From an uncultured Lachnospiraceae bacterium (GTDB lineage: Bacteria > Bacillota > Clostridia > Lachnospirales > Lachnospiraceae): 64,000 nt of DNA. Under the pieces are notes generated by a model, which saw nothing but the letters and a program-made list of their open reading frames with translations, did not search any database and had not been told where the DNA came from. A program made the position numbers and the translations under genes. The stretch is from the NCBI GenBank assembly GCA_947037115.1, contig CAMQTN010000001.1, positions 1 to 64,000 of the forward strand, written 5' to 3'. Positions 1 to 9,006 of the stretch are shown one piece after another. Position 1 is the stretch's first letter. Each line of letters begins with the position of its first letter.

Positions 1-47
1 CTACACTTCTAGCTTCGTCGGGAGCGTCAGATGTGTATAAGAGACAG
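1..47. other. Nextera/Tn5 sequencing adapter remnant at contig end
   Basis: Positions 29-47 are an exact copy of the 19-bp Tn5 mosaic end, and 15-47 match the 33-base Nextera read-1 transposase adapter with one mismatch (G for C at 22). The first 14 bases have no recognisable genomic context and are probably more adapter or read noise. This is a library artefact, not biology. Genomic sequence begins at about position 48. Any reading frame extended into this segment, for instance one starting at the ATG at 31, is artificial. Confidence 0.95.
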
Positions 48-66
48 TTATAATACGGAGGTTGGT

Positions 67-984
67 ATGGCCAGAGCGGACAAAAAAAACGCTGGAATGA
101 TGAATCTGATCAAACGGATGCACGGCGTGGTGGAGAATGTGGATATCGAGAAACACCGCCAGTCACAGGATCATTTCGGAGCCCTTCTGGGAAACAGCAG
201 GGATGTGGTCGTAGAGGATGTGGAGATCATTACCCGTGGGGAGGATGGCAGGAGCATTCATGGCGAGTGGATTTATGTAAACCGGGCGCACATGAAAAAA
301 TATATCATTCTCTACTGCCACGGCGGCGGTTACTCTACCGGAAGCAGCCTTTATGCCCGGACGCTGACCACGAAGCTGGCGGCCTCCACTTCCATGGACG
401 TGCTCTGTTTTGACTACAGGCTTGCGCCGGAGAATCCCTATCCGGCGGCGGTACTGGACGCCATGCAGGTCTGGGATTATCTGATGCTTCTGGGGTATGG
501 TGCAAGAGATATTATTGTGGCGGGTGATTCTGCGGGCGGCAATCTGGCGCTCTCCATGTGCTTGCAGTTAAAGAGCCAGGGGCGGCTCATGCCGAGAGGT
601 CTGGTGCTCATGTCACCGTGGACGGACCTGACGGCTTCCGGGAAGTCCCACACCTCCAGGGCAAAGGTCGATCCTGTTTTGAACGCGGACTATCTGGCGC
701 AGATGATTGAGAATTATGCGGCGGGGCAGGAGCTTACAAATCCGCTGATCTCCCCGTTGTTCGGGGATTATAAGGGATTCCCGTCCACCTATATTCAGGT
801 GGGGAGCAATGAAATTCTACAGGATGACGCGGTGCTGCTCTACAGGAAATTCCTGAAAGATAATGTGGGCGTGAAGCTTGAGATTTTCCGGGGCATGTGG
901 CATGTGTTCCAGATGTCGCCTTTTAAGACGGCATATGAGGCAATGGATAAAAACGCGGAATTTATTTACGATATCTGCCGTTAA
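67..984 (+). CDS. Alpha/beta hydrolase, hormone-sensitive-lipase (Abhydrolase_3) family esterase
   Basis: A cytoplasmic carboxylesterase of the HSL type, 305 residues. Seen in sequence: the oxyanion-hole motif HGGG at residues 85-88, the nucleophile elbow GDSAGG at 153-158 (Ser155), a candidate acid at Asp253/254 in LQDDA, and the catalytic His at 279 in GMWHVF. DYRLAPE at 116-122 is typical of the family. The start is the ATG at 67, which has GGAGG at 57-61 five bases upstream. An in-frame ATG at 31 lies inside the sequencing adapter and must be rejected. The true promoter is lost beyond the contig end. No signal peptide is visible. The family hydrolyses short acyl esters; the natural substrate cannot be told from sequence. 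Confidence 0.88.
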   Translation: MARADKKNAGMMNLIKRMHGVVENVDIEKHRQSQDHFGALLGNSRDVVVEDVEIITRGEDGRSIHGEWIYVNRAHMKKYIILYCHGGGYSTGSSLYARTLTTKLAASTSMDVLCFDYRLAPENPYPAAVLDAMQVWDYLMLLGYGARDIIVAGDSAGGNLALSMCLQLKSQGRLMPRGLVLMSPWTDLTASGKSHTSRAKVDPVLNADYLAQMIENYAAGQELTNPLISPLFGDYKGFPSTYIQVGSNEILQDDAVLLYRKFLKDNVGVKLEIFRGMWHVFQMSPFKTAYEAMDKNAEFIYDICR

Positions 985-1149
985 AGATGTAAAGAAATGA
1001 TTCAGAGCCCATATGCCTTTGCCATGCAGGCATGGACAGGCTATTGCTATAAATCTGCATGGACTCCGAAAATTAAAAATAAAAAAAGGATTTCGGCGGT
1101 TTAGGGCGAATAATAGTAGTGAAAGGATTTATTTTATGAGGATACAGCC

Positions 1150-2154
1150 ATGAACATACGGGAAAGGTTGGAACAGTGGGAGAAAGAGTATCTGAGCCCT
1201 TATGCCATGATCAGCATGAATTCCCAGGGGAGGCTTAAGGAGGAAGAGCAGTGCGACATCCGTCCCGTGTTCCAGAGAGACAGGGATCGAATTATACATA
1301 GTAAGTCGTTCCGCCGCCTGAAAGACAAGACGCAGGTTTTTCTGACGCCGGAGGGGGATCACTACCGGACCAGACTGACACATACGCTGGAGGTAAGCCA
1401 GACGGCGCGGACCATCGCCAAGGCGCTCAAACTGAACGAAGACCTGGTGGAGGCCATTGCACTCGGGCATGATCTGGGGCACACGCCTTTTGGACATGCG
1501 GGGGAGCGGGCCCTTGACAGGGTCTGCCCCTACGGGTTTAAGCATAATGAGCAGAGTGTGCGGACTGTGGATCTTCTGGAGAAGGAGGGACAGGGCATTA
1601 ACCTGACCATGGAGGTGCGAGACGGGATCCTGAACCACCAGACCGTAGGCATGCCTTCCACGCTGGAGGGGCGTATCGTCCGGCTGGCGGACAAGATCGC
1701 TTACATTCATCACGATATGGACGACGCGGTGAGAGCCGGGATTTTGAAGGAGGCGGATGTGCCGAAGGAAATCGGCAGCCTGATCGGCTATAGCTGCGGG
1801 CAGCGCCTGGATTTTTTTATTCACAATATTGTGACGAACAGCCGTGACCGGGATGATATCTGTATGTCGCCGGAGGTGGGGGAGGCCATGCAGAAGATGC
1901 GGGAGTTTATGTTCCGGCATGTATATAGAAATCCGATCGCAAAAAGCGAGGAGGGAAAGGCGGAAAATTTGATTATTACGCTCTATGAGCACTATCTGGT
2001 GCACACGGAACAGCTTCCGAATTTCCTGTTTAAGCTGCTGGATGCGGGGGAACCGCTTGAAAAGGTTGTGTGTGACTATATCAGCTCCATGACAGACCGC
2101 TTTGCCATTGCGCAGTATGAGAGACTGTTTATTCCAAAGACATGGCACGGCTGA
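1150..2154 (+). CDS. dgt: Deoxyguanosinetriphosphate triphosphohydrolase-like HD protein
   Basis: An HD-superfamily phosphohydrolase of the short dGTPase-like type (334 residues), expected to split dNTPs into deoxynucleoside and triphosphate. The metal ligands are visible: His78 in RLTHTLEV, His107-Asp108 in GHDLGHTPFGH, and Asp181 in RLADKIAY. Family members often act on several dNTPs and may be allosteric. It sits 30 bases before dnaG, the usual Clostridia arrangement, and probably shares its transcript, linking nucleotide-pool control to replication. The upstream gap of 165 bases has no convincing promoter. An ATG at 1136 is out of frame with this gene. Confidence 0.9.
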   Translation: MNIRERLEQWEKEYLSPYAMISMNSQGRLKEEEQCDIRPVFQRDRDRIIHSKSFRRLKDKTQVFLTPEGDHYRTRLTHTLEVSQTARTIAKALKLNEDLVEAIALGHDLGHTPFGHAGERALDRVCPYGFKHNEQSVRTVDLLEKEGQGINLTMEVRDGILNHQTVGMPSTLEGRIVRLADKIAYIHHDMDDAVRAGILKEADVPKEIGSLIGYSCGQRLDFFIHNIVTNSRDRDDICMSPEVGEAMQKMREFMFRHVYRNPIAKSEEGKAENLIITLYEHYLVHTEQLPNFLFKLLDAGEPLEKVVCDYISSMTDRFAIAQYERLFIPKTWHG

Positions 2155-2183
2155 TGGGGCGTGGAAATTAGGGAAAGGATAAC

Positions 2184-3953
2184 ATGCGTTATTCAGAAGA
2201 GCTGATCGAGGAGATCAGAACGAAAAACGATATCGTGGAAGTGATTTCGGGCTATGTGCGCATGCAGAGAAAGGGGAGCAGCTATTTCGGACTCTGTCCG
2301 TTCCACAATGAAAAATCCCCTTCTTTTTCCGTCTCGCCAAATAAACAGATGTATTATTGTTTTGGCTGCGGGGCGGGCGGCAATGTGATTACTTTTTTGA
2401 TGGAATATGAGAACGCCACCTTCCAGGAGGCAGTTAAAATGCTGGCCGACCGGGCCGGGGTGGCGCTTCCGGAGATGGAGTACACCGAGGAGATGCGCAG
2501 GAAGGAGAGCAGACGGGCCAGACTCCTTGAAGTCAATAAGGAAGCGGCCAAATACTATTACTGTCTGCTGCGCTCCCCCAGAGGGCGGACGGGCCACCGC
2601 TATCTGTCCGGCAGAGAGCTCTCGGAAGAGACCATGAAGAAGTTCGGCCTTGGCTATGCAGACGGCTCCGGCTCCGACCTGACGGCCTATCTGCGGTCGA
2701 AGGGATATGCCGACGAGCTGATTACGGAGGCGGGGCTTACCGGTTTTGATGAGAAGCGGGGTGTTCACGATAAATTCTGGAACCGGGTTATGTTTCCGAT
2801 CCAGGACGGCAACCACAGGGTGATCGGCTTCGGCGGCCGGGTGATGGGGGACGCTAAGCCAAAATACTTAAACTCGCCGGAGACCCCGATTTTTGACAAG
2901 AGCCGCAACCTGTACGGCCTGAACTTTGCGAGAACATCCCGGACGGGAAATATGCTTTTATGCGAAGGGTACATGGATGTCATAGCCCTGCATCAGGCGG
3001 GCTTCGGACAGGCGGTGGCCTCTCTGGGGACGGCCTTCACGGTGGGACAGGCAGGCATTCTGAAGCGTTATGCGCAGGAGGTGCTTCTGGCCTATGACAG
3101 CGACGGCGCGGGTACGAACGCCGCCCTGCGGGCGATCAGCATACTGAAGGAAGCGGGACTGCGGGGCAGGGTGATAGACATGTCGCCCTACAAGGATCCT
3201 GACGAGTTTATCAAAAATCTGGGCGCGGAAGCTTTTCAGGAGCGGATCGATCAGGCCCAGAACAGTTTCTTCTTTGAGCTTAAGATTCTGGAGCGGAATT
3301 ATCATATGGAAGATCCGGAATCAAAGACCGCTTTTCACCGGGAGATTGCGAAGAAGCTCTGCGGTTTTGAGGAAGAGGTGGAGCGGGAAAACTACATCGA
3401 GTCGGTGGCGGAGCGTTATCACATCGGTTATGAAAATCTGCGGAAGCTGGTGAGCGGCTACGCGGCCCGCACAGGTCTGGTGAAACCTGTGGAACGGCCG
3501 AAGCCCACGACGGCGGGGAAGCCGACGAAGGAGGATCATATCAGGAAATCCCAGCGCATTCTCCTGACATGGCTTGTGGACGAGCCGGAGATCTATCCGA
3601 AGATCAAAGGCTATATCTCGGCGGCCGACTTTACGCAGGAGCTTTACCGGCAGGTGGCGGACAAGCTGTTTGCCGGGCTGGATGCGGGGAACTTTTCACC
3701 GGCCTCCATTGTGAGCGCTTTTGAGGAAGAGGAAGAGCAGCGGGAGGTGGCCGCTATCTTCAACACGAAGCTGGAAAGCCTCAACACGAAGCAGGAGAGG
3801 GAGAAGGCGCTTCTCGATGTGGTGGCGGCTGTGAAAGAGAACAGTTTCAATTACTATTCGGACAGGATGGGTTCCGATATGGAGGCTTTAAATCAGGTAA
3901 TATCGGGGAAAAAGGCGCTTGAGGAACTGAAAAAAGCGCATATTTCCCTGTGA
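2184..3953 (+). CDS. dnaG: DNA primase DnaG
   Basis: Synthesises RNA primers for replication, working with the DnaB-type helicase. At 589 residues it has full family length. The N-terminal CHC2 zinc finger has Cys38, His41, Cys59 and Cys62. The TOPRIM catalytic core carries Glu261 in EGYMDV and Asp305/Asp307 in AYDSDGAG. The C-terminal third, from about residue 440, fits the helicase-binding domain. An AGGGAAAGGAT site lies just before the ATG. It is followed by rpoD and trmK, the classic macromolecular-synthesis layout of Firmicutes. Confidence 0.97.
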   Translation: MRYSEELIEEIRTKNDIVEVISGYVRMQRKGSSYFGLCPFHNEKSPSFSVSPNKQMYYCFGCGAGGNVITFLMEYENATFQEAVKMLADRAGVALPEMEYTEEMRRKESRRARLLEVNKEAAKYYYCLLRSPRGRTGHRYLSGRELSEETMKKFGLGYADGSGSDLTAYLRSKGYADELITEAGLTGFDEKRGVHDKFWNRVMFPIQDGNHRVIGFGGRVMGDAKPKYLNSPETPIFDKSRNLYGLNFARTSRTGNMLLCEGYMDVIALHQAGFGQAVASLGTAFTVGQAGILKRYAQEVLLAYDSDGAGTNAALRAISILKEAGLRGRVIDMSPYKDPDEFIKNLGAEAFQERIDQAQNSFFFELKILERNYHMEDPESKTAFHREIAKKLCGFEEEVERENYIESVAERYHIGYENLRKLVSGYAARTGLVKPVERPKPTTAGKPTKEDHIRKSQRILLTWLVDEPEIYPKIKGYISAADFTQELYRQVADKLFAGLDAGNFSPASIVSAFEEEEEQREVAAIFNTKLESLNTKQEREKALLDVVAAVKENSFNYYSDRMGSDMEALNQVISGKKALEELKKAHISL

Positions 3954-4027
3954 TCAGGGTAAGCTAATCGAAAAAAGGCACGTTTACAATCGGACAGAGG
4001 TTAAACATAGGAAGGATGGAGCAATTC

Positions 4028-5140
4028 ATGGATGAAAATGTACAGGCAAAGTTTGAGGAGCGTTTAAAAGATCTCCTGGCTGTTGCAAAGAAGAAAAAAA
4101 ATGTTCTGGAATATCAGGAGATCAATGATTATTTTGCGGATCTTACTCTGGAGGAGGAGCAGTTTGACAAAATATTAGAGACTCTGGAACAGAATAACGT
4201 GGATGTGCTGCGCATCACTGAGGAGGACGACGTAGATGATGAAGAGATCATACTGACGGAAGAGGACGAGGTGGATGTGGAGGACATTGATCTCTCCGTG
4301 CCTGACGGTATCAGCATCGAGGATCCTGTCAGGATGTACCTGAAGGAGATCGGCAAGGTGCCGCTTCTCTCCGCCGAGGAGGAGATCGAGCTGGCCAAGA
4401 AGATGGAGATGGGCGATCTGGAGGCAAAACAGCGTCTGGCGGAGGCCAATCTGCGTCTGGTGGTCAGCATTGCAAAGCGCTACGTGGGCCGTGGCATGCT
4501 CTTTCTCGATCTGATTCAGGAAGGAAATCTGGGTCTGATCAAGGCGGTGGAGAAGTTCGATTACCGCAAGGGTTATAAATTTTCCACCTATGCGACCTGG
4601 TGGATCAGACAGGCGATCACCAGAGCCATTGCCGATCAGGCCAGAACCATCCGTATTCCCGTGCATATGGTTGAGACCATCAATAAGCTGATCCGGGTGA
4701 GCAGACAGCTTCTGCAGGAGCTGGGGAGAGAGCCTCTGCCCGAGGAGATCGCGGAGCAGATGAATATGCCTGTTGAGCGTGTGAGAGAGATCTTAAAGAT
4801 TTCCCAGGAGCCGGTGTCTCTGGAAACGCCCATCGGTGAGGAGGAGGACAGCCATTTAGGAGATTTTATTCAGGATGACAATGTGCCGGTACCGGCAGAT
4901 GCGGCGGCATTCACCCTGCTGAAGGAACAGCTGGTGGAAGTGCTTGGCACCTTGACAGAGAGGGAGCAGAAGGTGCTGCGTCTGCGCTTCGGACTGGATG
5001 ACGGACGGGCCAGAACCCTCGAGGAAGTGGGTAAGGAGTTCAATGTGACCCGTGAGCGTATCAGACAGATCGAAGCCAAGGCGCTGCGAAAGCTCCGCCA
5101 TCCCAGCAGGAGCCGGAAGCTTAAGGATTATCTGGACTGA
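4028..5140 (+). CDS. rpoD: Primary sigma factor RpoD/SigA
   Basis: The housekeeping sigma-70 factor, about 370 residues. Seen in order: a short region 1.1 (lysine-rich stretch [14 protein letters not shown]), an acidic linker, region 1.2 beginning [11 protein letters not shown], region 2 with [17 protein letters not shown] and the -10 recognition helix [12 protein letters not shown], region 3, and region 4 with the helix-turn-helix [15 protein letters not shown] chose the ATG at 4028 because GGAG at 4018-4021 sits six bases upstream. An in-frame ATG at 4016 directly abuts AGGAAGG with no spacing, so it is less likely, but it would add only four residues. The stop overlaps the trmK start by one base (TGATG). 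Confidence 0.97.
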   Translation: MDENVQAKFEERLKDLLAVAKKKKNVLEYQEINDYFADLTLEEEQFDKILETLEQNNVDVLRITEEDDVDDEEIILTEEDEVDVEDIDLSVPDGISIEDPVRMYLKEIGKVPLLSAEEEIELAKKMEMGDLEAKQRLAEANLRLVVSIAKRYVGRGMLFLDLIQEGNLGLIKAVEKFDYRKGYKFSTYATWWIRQAITRAIADQARTIRIPVHMVETINKLIRVSRQLLQELGREPLPEEIAEQMNMPVERVREILKISQEPVSLETPIGEEEDSHLGDFIQDDNVPVPADAAAFTLLKEQLVEVLGTLTEREQKVLRLRFGLDDGRARTLEEVGKEFNVTRERIRQIEAKALRKLRHPSRSRKLKDYLD

Positions 5141-5919
5141 TGCGGCCAGTGACATTATCCAAAAGACTGCGGACAGCGGCTCATATGGTGACCGCGGGAA
5201 ATGTGGTCTGCGATGTGGGGTGCGATCACGGCTTTGTACCGATCTATCTGGTACAGCAGGGTATCAGCCCAAGGGTGCTGGCAATGGATTTGCGGGAGGG
5301 GCCTCTGCGCGCGGCAAGAGAGCATGTGGCAGTTTATGGTCTGGAAAGCCGGATAGAGACCAGATTGTCAGATGGTTTACATAATTATGAAAAAGGCGAG
5401 GCGGACACGCTGGTCTGCGCCGGTATGGGCGGTGGTCTGATGATGCGTATTCTGGCAAAGGACCGGGAAAAGACAGCGTCTTTTCGGGAGCTGGTGTTAC
5501 AGCCTCAGTCGGAAATCGAGAAATTCCGACGGTTTTTGCGGGAGGGCGGCTATCCTGTCCTTGACGAGGAGATACTTGAGGAGGACGGCAAGTTTTATCA
5601 GGTGATCCGGGCGGCAGGCGGCAGAAACACGGACGGACATGCACAGGCGCGGATGGAAGACGCGCCGGCAGCGACAGGCGGATGTACCGGTGTGACTGAT
5701 GAAGAGTTATATAAACTTGAAGATCGGTATGGGCCGGTGCTGCTGCGAAAGAAAACACCTGTTTTTTCTTCTTTTTTGGAGAGGGAGGCCTCTGTTTACG
5801 AAGAAATTCTTGCGAATTTGCGGGAGCAGGGGCTGACGGATGAAAAGAGACGGGCCAGATATGCCCAGGTGGAGCTTTTGCTTGCGGACAACAGGCAGGT
5901 GCAGAGGCGGTTTACATAA
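5140..5919 (+). CDS. trmK: tRNA (adenine22-N1)-methyltransferase TrmK
   Basis: Methylates N1 of A22 in tRNA using S-adenosylmethionine. Residues 25-31 (DVGCDHG) form the SAM-binding loop, Asp50 fits the ribose-binding acid, and GMGG at 95-98 lies in the catalytic area. The C-terminal part is helical, as in the YqfN family. At 259 residues it is slightly longer than the B. subtilis protein, with an insert near residues 160-180. It is translationally coupled to rpoD by a one-base overlap, a common pairing in Firmicutes. Confidence 0.9.
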   Translation: MRPVTLSKRLRTAAHMVTAGNVVCDVGCDHGFVPIYLVQQGISPRVLAMDLREGPLRAAREHVAVYGLESRIETRLSDGLHNYEKGEADTLVCAGMGGGLMMRILAKDREKTASFRELVLQPQSEIEKFRRFLREGGYPVLDEEILEEDGKFYQVIRAAGGRNTDGHAQARMEDAPAATGGCTGVTDEELYKLEDRYGPVLLRKKTPVFSSFLEREASVYEEILANLREQGLTDEKRRARYAQVELLLADNRQVQRRFT

Positions 5920-5961
5920 TGTTTCGCAGACGAAAACGGTTTACATAAAGGAGGGGCGTCT

Positions 5962-7617
5962 ATGGTTACAATCAAAATCGGCGGAAAAGAGGAACGCTAT
6001 GAGGATGGTACCAGGTACGAGGTCATAGCGGAGAAACACCAGAATGACTACGTCAGCCAGATCGCGCTGGTGACGGTGGACGGTAAGATCCGTGAGCTTA
6101 TGAAGCGGGTGGAGAAAGACTGCGAGCTTGGCTTTATCACCTATGCGGATGCAACCGGCCATAAGACTTATGTGAGAACGGCCATTATGCTTCTGATGAA
6201 GGCTGTTAAGGATGTGGCGGGCATGGAGGCTGCGGCCAATGTGAAGGTGGATTTTGCCATTGGCGCCGGCTATTACTGCTCTTTCAAAAACGGCCTGAAA
6301 CTGGATGAAAAGACCATCGAGAAGGTGAAGGACCGCATGGGCGAGCTGGTGGACATGGATCTGCTGGTGACGAAGAAAGCGTACCCTTCTGACGAGGCAG
6401 TGGCGCTTTTTGAGGAGAATGGCATGAGGGACAAGGTATCCCTGTTCCGTTACCGCAGAAGCTCCAATATCAACGTCTACTGTATGGGAGACTATTACGA
6501 CTATTTCTACGGCTACATGATGCCGAGCACCGGCTATATCAGGAATTTTGACCTTTTTGCCTACGAGGGGGGCATGATCCTTCTGCTTCCGGATCAGGAA
6601 GATCCCGATACGCTGCCGGAGTTTAAGCCCCGCAGGAAACTTTTCCAGACGCTGCTTGCCACGGGAGAGTGGGGCCGGGAGCTGGGAATAGACACGGTAG
6701 GAGACTTAAACGACCAGATATGCAGCGGCAGTATTTCGGACATGATTCTTGTGCAGGAGGCGCTGCAGGAGAGACGGATCGGTGAGATAGCCAGAGATAT
6801 TGCGAGGCGCGAGGGAGTCAAATTTGTTATGATTGCAGGCCCCTCCTCCTCCGGTAAGACTACCTTTTCCCACAGATTGTCCATTCAGCTTCGCACTTAC
6901 GGATTAAAACCGCATCCCATCGGGCTTGACAATTATTATTTGAATCATGATAAGACGCCGCTTGACGCGGACGGAAAGCCTGATTACGAATGTCTGGAGG
7001 CGCTTGACGTGGAGCAGTTTAATCAGGACATGGCGGCGCTTCTGGCAGGAGAGAGCGTACAGCTCCCAACCTTTAATTTTAAGACAGGAAAAAGAGAGTA
7101 CAGCGGAAAGACAACCAGACTCGCTGCGAATGACATTCTGGTCATCGAAGGAATCCACGGGCTCAATGAAAAGATGTCCTATTCCCTTCCGGCCCAGAGC
7201 AAGTATAAGATTTATATCAGCGCTTTGACGACCCTGAATGTGGATGAACACAACCGGATTCCAACCACGGACAACCGGCTTCTGCGCCGTATTGTGCGGG
7301 ATGCCAGGACAAGGGGCGCATCTGCGGCCAAAACCATTTCCATGTGGCCCTCTGTCAGGAGGGGCGAGGAGCAGTATATTTTCCCGTTCCAGGAGGAGGC
7401 GGACGCCATGTTCAACTCGGCGCTGCTTTTCGAGCTGGCCGTGCTGAAACAGTATGCGGAACCGCTGCTTTTTGACATAAAGAAAGGAGAACCGGAATAT
7501 CATGAAGCGAAGCGGCTGCTTAAATTCCTGGAATATTTTCTGGGGATCAGCAGCGAAGAACTGCCGAAAAATTCCCTGTGCAGGGAGTTTGTAGGCGGAA
7601 GCTGTTTTGAAGTGTGA
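5962..7617 (+). CDS. TGS-domain nucleoside (uridine-type) kinase
   Basis: A 551-residue fusion seen in Clostridia and Thermotogae. Residues 1-60 resemble a TGS domain and about 60-200 resemble the second additional domain of threonyl-tRNA synthetase. From about residue 285 comes a uridine-kinase/phosphoribulokinase fold with the P-loop GPSSSGKTT at 293-301 and a later ILVIEGIHGLN strand. It probably phosphorylates a nucleoside in pyrimidine salvage, but the role of the tRNA-synthetase-like front half is unknown. AAAGGAGG at 5947-5954 supports the ATG at 5962. It stops only a few bases before the RNase P RNA. Confidence 0.82.
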   Translation: MVTIKIGGKEERYEDGTRYEVIAEKHQNDYVSQIALVTVDGKIRELMKRVEKDCELGFITYADATGHKTYVRTAIMLLMKAVKDVAGMEAAANVKVDFAIGAGYYCSFKNGLKLDEKTIEKVKDRMGELVDMDLLVTKKAYPSDEAVALFEENGMRDKVSLFRYRRSSNINVYCMGDYYDYFYGYMMPSTGYIRNFDLFAYEGGMILLLPDQEDPDTLPEFKPRRKLFQTLLATGEWGRELGIDTVGDLNDQICSGSISDMILVQEALQERRIGEIARDIARREGVKFVMIAGPSSSGKTTFSHRLSIQLRTYGLKPHPIGLDNYYLNHDKTPLDADGKPDYECLEALDVEQFNQDMAALLAGESVQLPTFNFKTGKREYSGKTTRLAANDILVIEGIHGLNEKMSYSLPAQSKYKIYISALTTLNVDEHNRIPTTDNRLLRRIVRDARTRGASAAKTISMWPSVRRGEEQYIFPFQEEADAMFNSALLFELAVLKQYAEPLLFDIKKGEPEYHEAKRLLKFLEYFLGISSEELPKNSLCREFVGGSCFEV

Positions 7618-7622
7618 TTTCT

Positions 7623-8032
7623 AAATAAGTGGGACAAATGATCGCGGCTGTACAGACGAAAGGGTGCAGTCGAGGAAAGTCCGGGCTCCATAGGGCAGGA
7701 TGCCGGATAACGTCCGGTGGAGGCGACTCCAAGGCCAGTGCAACAGAAAACAAACCGCCCCGGAGATTTTGTGAAGCAGCGCGAAGCCGTGTCAGCGGCT
7801 CCAGACGTTTTGCGAAGCAATACGCCGGGGTAAGGGTGGAATGGCAGTGTAAGAGACTACCGCCGTCACGGTAACGGGACGGGCTGTGTAAACCCCATCC
7901 GGAGCAAGACCAAACAGAGAGCGACAGGCCGGCCCGGCCTGCTTTCAGGTAGGTCGCTGGAGGACTTCGGCAACGAAGTTCCTAGATAGATGATCATTCG
8001 AGACATAACCCGGCTTACCGTTCCGCTTATTT
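7623..8032 (+). ncRNA. rnpB: RNase P RNA (catalytic subunit), bacterial type
   Basis: The ribozyme that trims tRNA 5' leaders. Hallmarks seen: GAGGAAAGTCCGGGCTCC in the 5' part (7671-7688), an AGAGACTACCGCC-like segment near 7852, and the conserved 3' CATAACCCGGCTTA near 8004-8017. The ends were set by the terminal P1 helix: AAATAAGTGG at 7623-7632 pairs with CCGCTTATTT at 8023-8032, with one G-U pair. A length near 410 fits the ancestral (type A) architecture with large peripheral helices. The RNA starts almost directly after the nucleoside kinase stop, so its promoter must lie within that gene. Confidence 0.95.
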
Positions 8033-8056
8033 CTTTATAAAATAGGTTCATAAGAG

Positions 8057-8092
8057 CAGGGGCACAGGGATGGAACATTCTCTGTGCCCCTG
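8057..8092 (+). terminator. Strong hairpin downstream of rnpB, no clear U-tract
   Basis: A stem of 14 pairs with one G-U pair: 8057-8070 (CAGGGGCACAGGGA) pairs with 8079-8092, and the loop is TGGAACAT. It lies 24 bases past the RNase P RNA and 30 bases before the next start codon. The bases after the stem are TGAAAAAG, so it is not a textbook intrinsic terminator. It could end rnpB transcription or protect a 3' end. Confidence 0.5.
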
Positions 8093-8122
8093 TGAAAAAG
8101 TATTTGCAACAAGGAGCGGCCT

Positions 8123-8950
8123 GTGACGAAGAGCGGAAAGAACTATAAAAAAGCATCTGTTATTCTAATTCTGCTGCTCGGTATACCGTGGGTGCTGCCG
8201 CAGACAAAACAGCCGGCGGTGCTGCCGCAGGCGGTACAGGCGAAGGAGCCGTCCCTGCCGCCGCATCTGATTCAGAGTGTGAGCGGACAGGATCTCTATG
8301 AGGGAATGCTGGCTTTGGGACTGGCACACTGTCCTGTGCTCCGGGAGGAGGATGTGGAGAAGGCATGTGAAAATGTCAGGGACAGCATTGTGCGGATTGA
8401 CATGGGAAATGCCTATGGAAGCGGCGTTATTTTTCAACTGACATCTGACGGTGTGGTAATTGCGACCAACAGGCACGTGCTGGAATACTGGCGGGAAGAT
8501 GTGGGCGTGGTTTGGTTTCCGCAGGGGTTTTATGTGAGCGCACGGGCGATTGGAAGCGCGCAGGACTGCGATGTGGGATTTTTGAAGGTGGAAAAGAGTG
8601 AGATTGGCACGGAAACACTTCTGACTCTCCGGCATGTCCCTGTGGATGGGGAAATTTACACTTCCCTTTCGGCGGGGGATGCAGCGTTTTGTCTGGGCGC
8701 GGACCGGACGGCGCAGGAGATCGTATATCAGGAGGCTTCTGTGGAGGAGACAGGGAGGTATATCGACATCTTTGGCGGAGAAATGCTTTACCTGCGTGGG
8801 TTTGCGAAGGAGGGCATGTCAGGCGGCGGCATCTTCGACGGATGCGGACATCTGATCGGCCTGCTTGCAGGCGGGACCTGGCAGAATGAAGTGGCGGGAG
8901 TCCCCGTGGATCAGGTACAGCAGGCTTACCGGGAGATCGTGGGGGAATAG
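8123..8950 (+). CDS. Secreted or membrane-anchored trypsin-like serine protease
   Basis: A 275-residue protein with an N-terminal hydrophobic signal/anchor (residues 11-28) and a chymotrypsin-fold domain. The catalytic triad is visible: His118 in ATNRHVL, Asp150 in DCDVGFLKV, and Ser233 in GMSGGGIFDG. It starts at GTG 8123 with AAGGAG at 8111-8116. Unlike HtrA/DegP proteins it has no PDZ domain, because the chain ends about 40 residues after the serine. It probably works outside the membrane. Substrates are unknown. Confidence 0.82.
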   Translation: MTKSGKNYKKASVILILLLGIPWVLPQTKQPAVLPQAVQAKEPSLPPHLIQSVSGQDLYEGMLALGLAHCPVLREEDVEKACENVRDSIVRIDMGNAYGSGVIFQLTSDGVVIATNRHVLEYWREDVGVVWFPQGFYVSARAIGSAQDCDVGFLKVEKSEIGTETLLTLRHVPVDGEIYTSLSAGDAAFCLGADRTAQEIVYQEASVEETGRYIDIFGGEMLYLRGFAKEGMSGGGIFDGCGHLIGLLAGGTWQNEVAGVPVDQVQQAYREIVGE

Positions 8951-9006
8951 ATATACCTTTTTTTGACAGGCTATGGTATGATAGCAGGGGAAGACAGGAG
9001 GAAGCT

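Noticed and set aside
31..66. Upstream extension of the esterase from ATG 31
   Set aside because: The codons lie in the sequencing adapter; a ribosome site supports ATG 67.
1129..2148. 339-codon minus-strand open frame opposite the dGTPase gene
   Set aside because: The plus strand has intact HD-domain motifs; the minus frame is a shadow.
8963..8982. TTGACA and TATGAT before the aldose epimerase gene as a promoter
   Set aside because: The two elements are only eight bases apart, too close for a sigma-A promoter; no alternative pairing is convincing.
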